Part shown: positions 32,589-40,780 of the stretch, one piece after another
Position numbering within the stretch: position 1 is the stretch's first letter
Layout of the letters: every line of letters begins with the position of its first letter
Origin: Isosphaeraceae bacterium
GTDB lineage: Bacteria > Planctomycetota > Planctomycetia > Isosphaerales > Isosphaeraceae
Reading direction: 5' to 3'
Length of the DNA stretch: 64,000 nucleotides
Assembly: GCA_031291845.1 (NCBI GenBank)
Contig: JARLIH010000256.1
Span: 32,729 to 96,728 of the forward strand
Translations under genes and position numbers: made by a program
Notes under the pieces: generated by a model
What the model saw: the letters and a program-made list of their open reading frames with translations, nothing else
Databases searched by the model: none
Told to the model about the DNA's origin: nothing

Positions 32589-33122
32589 CGTTGCCGACTC
32601 CCTTGCATTGTTGCCGGGCGCGCTCCGGTGGGGACATCGGAGAGGAGCCCGGACCGGATCGACGACAGTTCCCCACCCAACCAGTAACAGCTCTGTCTCC
32701 AAAGCTCAAGTCGATTTTACAAATTCTCGTGTATTATGAATCAGAAATAAACATTGAGCAAATATTCTGTGACTGGTCGGCAGTGTGGGGGGGGCCGGCA
32801 TGTCGGCCGAAGCGAGCGCCGGGACGGTCGCCGCGTGCATCGCGCGATCAGCTGGCGTGTTTAGCCCTCCACTCGCCTGGCCGAGGTCGACGAAAGGAAG
32901 AGGAGCGGGCCGACGAGGAACGTCCGGCCGAGCGCGCTCGGAGCAACAGGCCGCTCGCTAGGGAAAGCCAACGTCAAGGAAGCTGTCCGCCGTCCCAGGA
33001 TCGCGGGCTCGCCTGCAACCCCGCGCACTATCGCAACGCATCGAGGGAGAGTCAAACAAAGGTTTCGTGAAGCGAAGACTACGGACGAATGTCGACCGCG
33101 GGTGAAATCCGCCGCGTCAAGC
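32589..33122. other. intergenic region with an AT-rich island
   Basis: No gene is supported in these 534 bases. An AT-rich island lies at about 32712-32772. The only gene it could directly serve is the exported coiled-coil gene to the left, transcribed away from it. The remaining sequence is GC-rich with no clear repeats. Confidence 0.45.
32712..32772 (-). promoter_or_regulatory. AT-rich island, probable promoter region
   Basis: About 60 bases are strongly AT-rich (for example TTTTACAAATTCTCGTG and AATAAACATTGAGCAAATA) within DNA of high GC content. It stands 120 to 180 bases upstream of the exported coiled-coil gene. Exact -35 and -10 boxes cannot be assigned. Confidence 0.3.
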
Positions 33123-34895
33123 TCACGGGCGCGGCGGAGGGACGGCAAGAGCGGCCCGAGTCAGCACCGATGCCGGCTCGGGGTCGAGCGCCAGTAACGG
33201 CCCGAGGACGAGGCGCACGCGCGAAGGGTCGCGCTCGGCGCCGTCCCACGGCAGGTCGAGCAAACCCAGGGCATCGTAAACCTCGGGCTTGGGAAGCTCG
33301 GGAGCGCGCAGGCGGCCGAACGCCTCGTGAATGGCGCGGCGCCCGATCCTCGCTTGGCGCGCACGGGTCTCGACCTGCTCCAGTTTCGCCAGGTGCCCCA
33401 ACTGCCAGCGCGCGCGCTCCTGGGACATGATCAAGGCACGGAGGCGCCGGACCTCGGGCGTGGTGATTCGCCGGGCTTCCTCCGCCGTTTTCGGCGGCAA
33501 GCTCAGCTCGAACTGCGCCAACGCGCGGGGTGCCTGCGTGACCAGGAGCGCCGCCTCGAACAGGAGGATCGCGAGCAGCCCCGCGCGGGTTGACGGCCGG
33601 ATCGCGCTCGAGCGTTTTGCAGCCGCGCTGCGCACAGACAGGCCTGCTTGGTCGTTCGCACCCCCCCCGGCCCCCCCTTCGTAAGGGGGGGACTTGATAA
33701 TCCCTCCCCCCCTTTCCAAGGGGGGGCCGGGGGGGGTCGCTCGCCCCATGGCGTCGACAACGCGTGCGTCAACCGCGCCGGCCAGAGCGGGATTGCGTCC
33801 CGCCCCCCACCAGCCGGCCACGAACAGGACGGCCCCGACCTGCGGAACCGCGTCGTACCAACCGACGACCTCGCGCAGGGAGCGGTCGTAAGGCAAGTAG
33901 CCCCGCGCGCTCCACTCGACGAAATAGGCCAGCAGAACCAGCGTCGCGCCCGCAGCCTCCAACGGAACGATCGGACCGCGGCCGCGCCGGGTCCACGCCC
34001 ACGCCGCCGCCAGCGCGAGGGTAAACAGCGCCCCCTGAAAGACCGTCGTGTCGGCCGACAGGCCGATGTTCCCGAAAACGAGCTCTTCGGGGATGACCTG
34101 GAGCGTGTGCACGCAGCCGCGGAGCGGGTGGAACGCCTCCCGGACCGTCAGACCGTGAAAGCTCGTCGTCGCGTCGATGCGGCGTCCCCCCAGCGCCAAC
34201 GCGAGCGCCAGCGCCGCCAGTGAGGCCATCAGCGGCACGGCCGCGGCGCGGCGTGCCGGCCGTCGGCCGTCGGCCCACAGGTAGACCGCGCCCACCGGTC
34301 CGGCCGCGTAACCAATCGTCCAGGTCCATCCCGCTGCGCACGCCGCGAGCGCGGCCAGCGCGAGGCGTAGACGGCCCCCTTGCCGCCGCCAGTCCTGCAA
34401 GAACCACAGCATTCCGAGCACCGCGCAGCCCGCCGCGTTCGCCTGCGCGGCCGAGTACCACGTCGCGGCCGGCTCCATGAGCGCCGTGGTTCCAAGTGCG
34501 GCCATCGCGGCCAGCCCGGCCGTTGCGCGGCCAAGTTCACGCGCCACGTACCGTCCCATGACGGCCATCGTCCCCACGAGCAGCCCGTAGGCCGCCAACG
34601 CGAGCGCGGTGGGCAGGTTCGTCAGCCTCCCCGCGGCGGCGACGACCCCCCAGGTCAACACCCTCCAGACCGGCACCACGTGCGCGTTCCTCGGCTCGAA
34701 CAGGTTCGCGAACGTGCGCGCCAACGTCCGGGAGTCGGCCACATAGGCAAAGTCGTCGACCCGCAGCCGGTAATAGCCCAGGGCGTCGGCGAAGAGCCAG
34801 GCCGGCCCAAAACCAATGACCAGCGCCACCAGCGCAGTCGCCCCCCGGCCTCCCTCCCCCTCCAACCATTCGCGAAGCCTACGCGTCCAGCCCAT
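33123..34895 (-). CDS. polytopic membrane protein (GT39-like) with in-frame repeat insertion
   Basis: A protein of about 590 residues with some ten hydrophobic helices in its first 390 residues, an early loop DDFAYVADSRT (like the acidic first loop of GT-C glycosyltransferases), and a C-terminal soluble part of about 140 residues. It is clearly paralogous to the gene at 36407-38065: both share DDFAY, N-x-HVVP, EPA-x-x-WYSA, a WY-x-A-x-PQ-x-GAVLFVAGWW segment and a helical tail with ERARWQ/KAERQE-type sequence. Between GWW and the tail this copy has an extra block (TPPGPPLERGGGIIKSPPYE and on) encoded by a palindromic repeat at 33661-33736 that the paralogue lacks. ATG 34895 with GGGAGG just upstream is chosen over GTG 34910. 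It diverges from the aminotransferase gene. A role in surface glycan assembly is inferred from context. Confidence 0.75.
   Translation of the reverse strand: MGWTRRLREWLEGEGGRGATALVALVIGFGPAWLFADALGYYRLRVDDFAYVADSRTLARTFANLFEPRNAHVVPVWRVLTWGVVAAAGRLTNLPTALALAAYGLLVGTMAVMGRYVARELGRATAGLAAMAALGTTALMEPAATWYSAAQANAAGCAVLGMLWFLQDWRRQGGRLRLALAALAACAAGWTWTIGYAAGPVGAVYLWADGRRPARRAAAVPLMASLAALALALALGGRRIDATTSFHGLTVREAFHPLRGCVHTLQVIPEELVFGNIGLSADTTVFQGALFTLALAAAWAWTRRGRGPIVPLEAAGATLVLLAYFVEWSARGYLPYDRSLREVVGWYDAVPQVGAVLFVAGWWGAGRNPALAGAVDARVVDAMGRATPPGPPLERGGGIIKSPPYEGGAGGGANDQAGLSVRSAAAKRSSAIRPSTRAGLLAILLFEAALLVTQAPRALAQFELSLPPKTAEEARRITTPEVRRLRALIMSQERARWQLGHLAKLEQVETRARQARIGRRAIHEAFGRLRAPELPKPEVYDALGLLDLPWDGAERDPSRVRLVLGPLLALDPEPASVLTRAALAVPPPRP
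33661..33736. repeat. double palindromic repeat inside a coding sequence
   Basis: A 19-bp perfect inverted repeat, eight C, GG, seven C, TT at 33661-33679 with its complement at 33718-33736, encloses a second one, AAGGGGGGG (683-691 of the same kilobase) with CCCCCCCTT (706-714). On the minus strand it is read through as PPGPPLERGGGIIKSPPYEG. Repeats translating to PPxPPxxGGG are known between genes in cyanobacteria and planctomycetes; here the element sits in an open frame without breaking it. Confidence 0.8.
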
Positions 34896-35039
34896 CTGCC
34901 CTCCCCTCACCCCGTGGCCGATCGAAGATTGCTATGTAAACCGAGCGAGCATGAAAGCGGTGTGAAACGCCCGTATTGATTTGATAAAGCGTGCGAGGCA
35001 CTACGGTTTTGAATCCGCGGAAGACCGGACGCTGAACGC

Positions 35040-35075
35040 AAACCGAAATTATCATTAATATTTTATGAAATGAAG
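35040..35075. promoter_or_regulatory. AT-rich island in a divergent intergenic region
   Basis: The sequence around ATTATCATTAATATTTTATG stands out in GC-rich DNA between the divergent membrane-protein gene (34895) and aminotransferase gene (35177). It is a likely promoter area for the glycan operon. Exact boxes are not assigned. Confidence 0.3.
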
Positions 35076-35176
35076 CGAAGGCGATTCTCTCGACCCGTGC
35101 ACCGGCGGTATAGTTTTGCCGATCGCGAGCGTGAAAGACGTGCGCTGAGGCTGCTGAGCGTGGGGCGGGCCAGGCG

Positions 35177-36352
35177 ATGAATGTGACCATTCCGTTCAAC
35201 AAGCCGTTCATTGCCGGGAAGGAGCTGTACTACATCGCCCAGGCGGTCACGCTCGGCAACATCGGGGGCGACGGCCGGTTCACGCGCGACTGCTGCCGGC
35301 TGCTCGAGGAGCGGTTCGGCATCCCGAGGGTGCTCCTGGTCCCCTCCTGCACCGCAGCGCTCGAGATGGCCGCGATGCTGATCGGCCTCGGGCCGGGCGA
35401 CGAGGTGATTCTCCCCTCGTTCACGTTCGTCTCCACCGCGAACGCGATCGTCCGCCTGGGTGCCCGACCCGTCTTCGTGGACGTCCGGCCGGACACGCTG
35501 AACCTCGACGACGGCCTGATCGAAGACGCCGTCACCGAGCGGACGCGCGCGATCTTTCCGGTCCATTACGCGGGGATCGGCTGCGAGATGGACCGGATCA
35601 TGGCCATCGCCCGCAAGCACGGCCTCCGCGTCGTCGAGGACGCGGCCCAGGGGGTCAACGCGTTCTACAACGGCCGGGCGCTCGGCTCGATCGGCGACCT
35701 CGGGACCTATAGCTTCCACGAGACGAAGAACTACATCTGCGGCGAAGGGGGCGCCCTCTGCCTGAACGACCCCTCGCTCGTGGAGCGTGCCGAGATCATC
35801 CGCGACAAGGGGACGAACCGCCGGCAGTTCTTCCGCGGGGAAGTCGACAAATACACGTGGGTCGACCACGGCTCGTCGTACGTCCCCAGCGAGATCTGCG
35901 CGGCGTTCTTGTACGCCCAGCTCGAAATGCTGGAAGCGATCAGCGAGCGGCGGCGGCGGGTCTACCAGTTCTACCGCAAGAACCTCAAGCCGCTGGAGGC
36001 CGACGGGCTGCTGCGGCTCCCCGTCACGCCGGAGGACTGCGAGGGGAACTATCACCTGTTTTACATCCTCCTGCGCGATCAAGCCGCGCGCGACGGGCTG
36101 CTGGATCATCTGCGCGGGGAGGGAATCCAGGCGGTGTTCCACTACGTCCCGCTGCACTCATCGCCGATGGGCCAGCGCTTTGGCTATCGCGAGGGAGCCC
36201 TGCCGGTCACCGAGGACGTGAGCGGGCGCGTGCTCCGGCTGCCGATGTTCCACGAGATTACGCCCGAGGAGCAAATGCGCACGATCGCCTCGATCCGCGA
36301 GTACCTGGGAGCAGCGCGGGGCGCCCGCGTCCTCGTGCCCGCCGCGGTTTGA
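35177..36352 (+). CDS. wecE: dTDP-4-amino-4,6-dideoxygalactose transaminase
   Basis: This 391-residue PLP enzyme of the DegT/DnrJ/EryC1/StrS family closely follows E. coli WecE/RffA along its whole length: IPFNKPF, GDGRFTRDC, LLVPSCTAALEMAAMLIGL, PGDEVILPSFTFVSTANA, VFVDVRPDTLN, PVHYAGIGCEMD, VVEDAAQGV, SFHETKNY with the PLP-binding Lys, and KGTNRRQFFRGEVDKYTW. The reaction is transfer of an amino group from glutamate to C4 of dTDP-4-keto-6-deoxyglucose, giving dTDP-4-amino-4,6-dideoxygalactose for cell-surface glycans. The start ATG is 35177. It opens the glycan operon and is followed immediately (one base or overlapping start) by the membrane-protein paralogue. The 4-amino group made here is the likely site of later acylation or amino-acid linkage. 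Confidence 0.94.
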   Translation: MNVTIPFNKPFIAGKELYYIAQAVTLGNIGGDGRFTRDCCRLLEERFGIPRVLLVPSCTAALEMAAMLIGLGPGDEVILPSFTFVSTANAIVRLGARPVFVDVRPDTLNLDDGLIEDAVTERTRAIFPVHYAGIGCEMDRIMAIARKHGLRVVEDAAQGVNAFYNGRALGSIGDLGTYSFHETKNYICGEGGALCLNDPSLVERAEIIRDKGTNRRQFFRGEVDKYTWVDHGSSYVPSEICAAFLYAQLEMLEAISERRRRVYQFYRKNLKPLEADGLLRLPVTPEDCEGNYHLFYILLRDQAARDGLLDHLRGEGIQAVFHYVPLHSSPMGQRFGYREGALPVTEDVSGRVLRLPMFHEITPEEQMRTIASIREYLGAARGARVLVPAAV

Positions 36353-36406
36353 GTGGTCACGCGCAGTTCGCGCGCGGACATCGGAGTGGGGCGGGAGTCC
36401 TTCGCG

Positions 36407-38065
36407 ATGAAACGACCCCAGGCGTTGCGACACGACGTGGCGCCCGTTCCGAGCGCGGAGCGCCGGTCCTCCTCGCGCCCGGTATCCCCGCTCGATCGGC
36501 CGGCGGGCGCACTGGTGGAGTCGCTCTTGGCCCTGGCGATCCTCGCTGCGCCGGCCTGGCTGATGGCGGACCGCCTGGTCCCGTTCTCTCTCTTCGGGGA
36601 CGACTTCGCCTACGCGGCGGAGTCGAGAGACGGGCCGCGGTTGCTCGCCTCGCTCTTTGCGCCGCACAACACGCACGTCGTGCCGCTCTTCCGACTCGGG
36701 ACGTTCGCCCTGACCGCGCTCTCCGGCCGCCTGGCGACGCTGCCGGCGACGCTGGGCCTCGCCTCCTACGCCGGCCTGCTGGCGGCGATGGTCGCGACCG
36801 GCCTGCTGGTGGTGAAGGAGACGCACAGCCGGGGATTGGGCCTCGTCGCGATGGGTCTCGTCGGGATCTCGACCGTCACCGAGCCGGCCGTCTCGTGGTA
36901 TTCCGCCGGTCAGGCGCTCTGGGCGGGCACGGCGATCGTCTTGACGCGGCTCGCGGCGCGCTCCTGGGCGGCGCACGGGGGCGCCTGGCGGTTCGGCCTG
37001 ACGGCGGCCGGGGCGATCGCGGCGCCGGCGCTCTGGTCAGGTGGGCTGGTCGCGGGTCTCGTCGCGGCCTCGTACTTGCTGGCGGTCGGCGGTCGCCGTC
37101 CCCGGCGGGGGGCCATTGCGCTGGCGGGCTTGACCGTCGCGCTGGCGTTGCTCTTGGTCGCCCTGGCCCACCGCCAGATCACCGAGCCCGAGACGATCCG
37201 GCAGCAGAGCCCCGAGGCGCTCGGGCCAAGGCCCGTGCAGGCGGCCCTCAGCACGGCCCAGGCAACGTTCGAGGTCCTGGTCGGCGCCAGCCTCGGGCTT
37301 GACCTCAACTCGACCCCCTTGCAGGCCGTCCTCCTGCTCGCCGGTCTGGCTGTGGTCTGGGCCAGGTCGCGAGGTGAACTCCGGCGCCCCAGTCCATTGG
37401 AGACGAGCGGGCTCGTTATCATTTTCGCCAGCTACCTGATGGTCTACACGCTGCGTGGCAACTTCCCCTTCGAGTTCCTCCGGAGCCTGACCTGGTACCA
37501 CGCGATCCCGCAGCTCGGCGCGGTCTTGTTCGTGGCGGGCTGGTGGTCGGAGTCGTGCGCTGGGAAGCGGGCCGAACACCCGACGCGCCGGGCGGTCCTG
37601 GCGATCCTTGGGCTGCTCGTGGCCCTCGGCCTGTTGCAGAAGGAGCGCGCCCGCAGGGTGTTGCTCGACTCGGTCCCCCCACCGTTGGCCTCCGAGCCGA
37701 GAGGCCTCGCCTGGCCGGAGGCCCGCCGGATTCGGGCGCTGTTCATCCTCGGCGAGAAGGCCGAGCGACAGGAGCTCTTCCTGGCGCGGCTCGACGAGGT
37801 GGAGCGGCTCGGCCGGGCGAACGGTCTGGGCCGCGAGTCGCTCCGGCGCGCTTTTGGCCGCGTTCCCGTCCCGGGCGTGCCCGAGGCCCAGGTCGAACCC
37901 GACGCCGCGGGCCTCCTGGCCCTCCCCGAGCAGGGCCCGGACCTCGGCCCCGGCACGCTGCGCGCCCGGCTCGCCGAGCTGCTGCGCCCGATCCCCGTCC
38001 GTCGGCCCGACTGGATCAAACCCGGTACCCCCTGGCCCCCGCCGCAATCCCCCGGTGGACGCTGA
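36407..38065 (+). CDS. polytopic membrane protein, paralogue of 33123-34895
   Basis: A protein of about 552 residues with ten or so membrane helices and a soluble C-terminal tail. It shares with the copy at 33123-34895 the loop GDDFAYAAES, the N-x-HVVPLFRL segment, TEPAVSWYSA and WYHAIPQLGAVLFVAGWW, but goes straight from there to the helical tail (ARRIRALFILGEKAERQELFLARLDEVE, given here as the family's shared part) without the repeat-encoded insert. The acidic first loop and topology fit GT-C/GT39-like glycosyltransferases. ATG 36407 has GGGAG upstream; a GTG at 36353, right after the aminotransferase stop, would add 18 residues. Transcription with wecE is likely. Substrate unknown. Confidence 0.78.
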   Translation: MKRPQALRHDVAPVPSAERRSSSRPVSPLDRPAGALVESLLALAILAAPAWLMADRLVPFSLFGDDFAYAAESRDGPRLLASLFAPHNTHVVPLFRLGTFALTALSGRLATLPATLGLASYAGLLAAMVATGLLVVKETHSRGLGLVAMGLVGISTVTEPAVSWYSAGQALWAGTAIVLTRLAARSWAAHGGAWRFGLTAAGAIAAPALWSGGLVAGLVAASYLLAVGGRRPRRGAIALAGLTVALALLLVALAHRQITEPETIRQQSPEALGPRPVQAALSTAQATFEVLVGASLGLDLNSTPLQAVLLLAGLAVVWARSRGELRRPSPLETSGLVIIFASYLMVYTLRGNFPFEFLRSLTWYHAIPQLGAVLFVAGWWSESCAGKRAEHPTRRAVLAILGLLVALGLLQKERARRVLLDSVPPPLASEPRGLAWPEARRIRALFILGEKAERQELFLARLDEVERLGRANGLGRESLRRAFGRVPVPGVPEAQVEPDAAGLLALPEQGPDLGPGTLRARLAELLRPIPVRRPDWIKPGTPWPPPQSPGGR

Positions 38066-38074
38066 ATGTATCGT

Positions 38075-38110
38075 GAAAATCCCATTAATGATTGATGAAA
38101 TACATGAAGG
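38075..38110. promoter_or_regulatory. AT-rich stretch before the glycosyltransferase gene
   Basis: AAAATCCCATTAATGATTGA and adjoining bases form an AT-rich pocket in the gap between the membrane protein and GT2 genes, so an internal promoter is possible. No boxes are assigned. Confidence 0.25.
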
Positions 38111-38281
38111 GCCATTCCGGCGGGGAACCCTTGGGGTAAGATGGGACCGCGATCGAAGGCGAGGCTGTCGCGTGCCCGAAGCTCGGTCCGTACCGGCCGA
38201 CCGAGGACGAGAGAGTACCGGACTTCCGTGCTGCGCGCCGGGGCGGACCGGCGTCGCGCTCTAGTCGAGAGGGTCCCACCC

Positions 38282-39232
38282 TTGGATCTGTCGATCGTCA
38301 CGACCTTGTATCGCTCCGCGGGCACCCTCGAGGAGTTCCACCGCCGCGCCTGCGAGGCCGCCGGCACGATCACCGATCGCTTCGAGGTGATCTACGTCAA
38401 CGACGGTTCCCCCGACGACTCACTGGCGGTGGCGTTGCGCCTGCACGAATCCGACCCCCGTGTCCGAGTCGTCGACCTCTCGCGCAACTTCGGCCACCAC
38501 CACGCCATCATGGCCGGACTGGCGCACGCCGCGGGCGAGCGGATCTTCCTCATCGACGTGGACCTCGAGGAAGACCCCGCCTGGCTCGGCGACTTCTGGA
38601 AGATCCTGGAGGCCGAGGGACAGGACGTCGTCTTTGGGGTCCAGGCGGCCCGCGTGGGCCACGCCTTTGTCAAGCACTCCGGGACCCTGTTTTACCGCGT
38701 CTTCAACGCCCTGTCGCCGACCCGCATCCCCGAGAACCCTTGCACGGTCCGCCTGATGCGACGCGAGTACGTCGACGCCCTCCTGACGGTCCGCGACCGG
38801 AACCTCTTCCTCGCCGGCAACTTCGCATGGGCTGGGTTCCGGCAGCGGGCCGTCCCGGTGGCCAAGCGGATCGACCCGGCCGGGTCGACCTACTCGCTGA
38901 TCCGCAGGCTGAACCTGCTCGTCACCGCCTTGACCTCCTTCAGCGCCATCCCGCTTCGGCTCATCTTCCTGCTCGGCCTGATCATCTCCTTGGTCGCCGG
39001 CCTGAGCGGCACGACCATGATCGTTCTCAAGCTGCTCCACCCGGCCCGTTACCTCATCGGCTACCCGTCGCTCCTGGTCTCGATCTGGTTCGTCGGCGGC
39101 CTGCTCGTCTTCTTCCTGGGCGTGATCGGCATCTACCTGGCCGCCATCTTCAACGAAGTGAAAGATCGCCCGATGTTCATTATCAAGCACTATTATTCTC
39201 GAGATGACCATGGGCTGCGCCGACCTGGATAG
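38282..39232 (+). CDS. family 2 glycosyltransferase (DPM1/ArnC-like)
   Basis: A 316-residue inner-membrane glycosyltransferase. The GT-A core shows LSIVTTLYRSAGTLEEF at the N-terminus, VIYVNDGSPDDSL with nucleotide-binding acids, LSRNFGHHHAIMAGLAHA, and DVDLEEDP, the DXD-like metal motif. Two membrane helices near the C-terminus (FLLGLIISLVAGLSGTTMIV and LLVSIWFVGGLLVFFLG) fit the polyprenyl-phosphate glycosyltransferases that make lipid-linked sugars. TTG 38282 is the preferred start since AGAGGG lies about eight bases upstream and the core begins at once; GTG 38228 or ATG 38141 would add residues that look unstructured. Its end overlaps the next gene by 29 bases, so the two are coupled. Confidence 0.85.
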   Translation: MDLSIVTTLYRSAGTLEEFHRRACEAAGTITDRFEVIYVNDGSPDDSLAVALRLHESDPRVRVVDLSRNFGHHHAIMAGLAHAAGERIFLIDVDLEEDPAWLGDFWKILEAEGQDVVFGVQAARVGHAFVKHSGTLFYRVFNALSPTRIPENPCTVRLMRREYVDALLTVRDRNLFLAGNFAWAGFRQRAVPVAKRIDPAGSTYSLIRRLNLLVTALTSFSAIPLRLIFLLGLIISLVAGLSGTTMIVLKLLHPARYLIGYPSLLVSIWFVGGLLVFFLGVIGIYLAAIFNEVKDRPMFIIKHYYSRDDHGLRRPG

Positions 39233-39929
39233 GTTCGCGGACGCGTACGATGAATCCTTCCCGTACGCCCTCGACAACCGGCTCATGCTGAACTGGTATG
39301 CCGCGCGGGTTTTGGAGCTGGCGCGGGGGGGCGCGCTGCTGGAGCTGGGGATCGGGCACGGCTACACCACCGCGGCCTTCTCCGAGGCGTTCGAGCGTCA
39401 CGTGGTCCTCGAAGGGTCGCCGGAGATCATCGCGCGCTTCAAAGCGAAGTTCCGCGCGGCCCGTGCTGAGATCGTCCAGACCGCCTTCGAGGACTACCAG
39501 ACCAACGAGCGGTTCGACCTGATCGTGATGGGGTTCGTGCTCGAGCACGTGGCGGATCCGTGGCTGGTCCTGGCCCGCTTCCGGGGCTTCCTCAAGGAGG
39601 GGGGGCGCCTGATCGTCACGGTGCCCAACGCGGAGGCGCTCAACAAGCGATTCGGCCACGCGGCCGGCCTGGTCTCGAGCCTGACCGACCTGTCCGACTT
39701 CGACCGCGCCCTGGGGCATCACCGGCTCTTCACGGTCGCGACGCTGACCGATCTGGTGCGGTCCGCCGGGTATCGGGTCGAGCGGACCGAGGGGATCTTC
39801 CTGAAGCCGATCACGACCGCGCAGCTCACGCAGTTGCAGCTCTCGGAGGCGATCCTGCAAGCGATGCTCAAGGTCGGGATCGACTACCCCGAGCTGTGCG
39901 TCGGCCTGCTGGCGGAGGCGGAGGCATGA
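39204..39929 (+). CDS. class I SAM-dependent methyltransferase
   Basis: A 241-residue methyltransferase. Motif I is ALLELGIGHGYTTAAFSEAF; the acidic end of strand 2 is VVLEGSPE; motif IV is FDLIVMGFVLEHVADP; and motif post-I/VI is FLKEGGRLIVTVPNAEAL. This is the Methyltransf_11/23 type acting on small molecules or sugars. It starts within the end of the glycosyltransferase gene and ends with an ATGA overlap to the epimerase gene, so it is in the middle of a coupled operon. A role in methylating the sugar of the surface glycan, or a nucleotide-sugar precursor, is inferred from context. Confidence 0.87.
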   Translation: MTMGCADLDRFADAYDESFPYALDNRLMLNWYAARVLELARGGALLELGIGHGYTTAAFSEAFERHVVLEGSPEIIARFKAKFRAARAEIVQTAFEDYQTNERFDLIVMGFVLEHVADPWLVLARFRGFLKEGGRLIVTVPNAEALNKRFGHAAGLVSSLTDLSDFDRALGHHRLFTVATLTDLVRSAGYRVERTEGIFLKPITTAQLTQLQLSEAILQAMLKVGIDYPELCVGLLAEAEA

Positions 39930-40780
39930 GGGTCTTGATCGTCGGCGGGACGTCGATGGTGGGGCGCCGGCTCCGCGCGCAGCTCGCCCCGACGTCGGCC
40001 GTGAGCACGGCCGGACGCGGGGGTGGCTCGGACCTCGAGTTCGACCTCGCGGCGACCGGTCCGGTGCCCGACCCGGGTACGGCCTGCGACGCCTTGGTCC
40101 ACTGCGCCGCGAGCTTCGGCGGCGAGACTCCCGAAGGGCGCGCCCGCAACGAGCTGGTCAACGCGTTGGGCGCCTTCCGCGTGGCGGAGCTCGCGGCCGC
40201 CGCGAACTGCCGGCACGTCGTCTACCTGTCGAGCCTCTCCGGCGACGACCACCCGAGCAACGGCTACTTCGGCTCCTACGGCCTGTCGAAGCGACATGGT
40301 AGTGAGAACCTGGCCCTGGCCTGCTCGTCGGCGGGAATCGCGTTCACGTCGCTGGTCCTCACGCAGGTCTACGACGAACATGGCGAGGCGAGGAAGCACC
40401 AGCCCTTGTTCTATCACATCGTCGACCGGGCCAGCCGGGGCGAGGACGTCGTCCTCTTCGGCCGCTCGGACGCCGTCCGGAATTACCTCTTCGTCGGGGA
40501 CGTCGCCACCATCATCGCGCGCGTCATCGCGGGCCAGGTCGCCGGGACCTTTCCGTGCACTGCGCCGGTCTCGTACCGGCTCAGCGAGGTCGCCACGATG
40601 GCCTTCGAGGTGTTCGACCGCGGGGGACAGGTCCGTTTCGACCCCTCGCGGCCCGACATCCCCACGGTTTACCTCCCGGACGACCGCCGGCTCGACGAGG
40701 CGATCGGCTACCGCCCTGCAACCGAACTCCGCGAGGGATTGGCCCGGATCCGGGATTCAAGGGCCGAGGAGGTGACATGA
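39926..40780 (+). CDS. NAD-dependent epimerase/dehydratase family protein
   Basis: A 284-residue extended short-chain dehydrogenase. The Rossmann motif is VLIVGGTSMVGRRL; later come LVHCAAS, VVYLSSLSG and the active-site YGLSKRHGSE (Y-x-x-x-K), then NYLFVGDVATIIARVI, typical of sugar epimerases/dehydratases. The dinucleotide motif GGTSMVG is slightly off the usual GxxGxxG, which suits NADP-using reductases of the family. It probably changes a nucleotide sugar in the glycan pathway. It is coupled by ATGA at both ends (39926-39929 and 40777-40780). Confidence 0.87.
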   Translation: MRVLIVGGTSMVGRRLRAQLAPTSAVSTAGRGGGSDLEFDLAATGPVPDPGTACDALVHCAASFGGETPEGRARNELVNALGAFRVAELAAAANCRHVVYLSSLSGDDHPSNGYFGSYGLSKRHGSENLALACSSAGIAFTSLVLTQVYDEHGEARKHQPLFYHIVDRASRGEDVVLFGRSDAVRNYLFVGDVATIIARVIAGQVAGTFPCTAPVSYRLSEVATMAFEVFDRGGQVRFDPSRPDIPTVYLPDDRRLDEAIGYRPATELREGLARIRDSRAEEVT

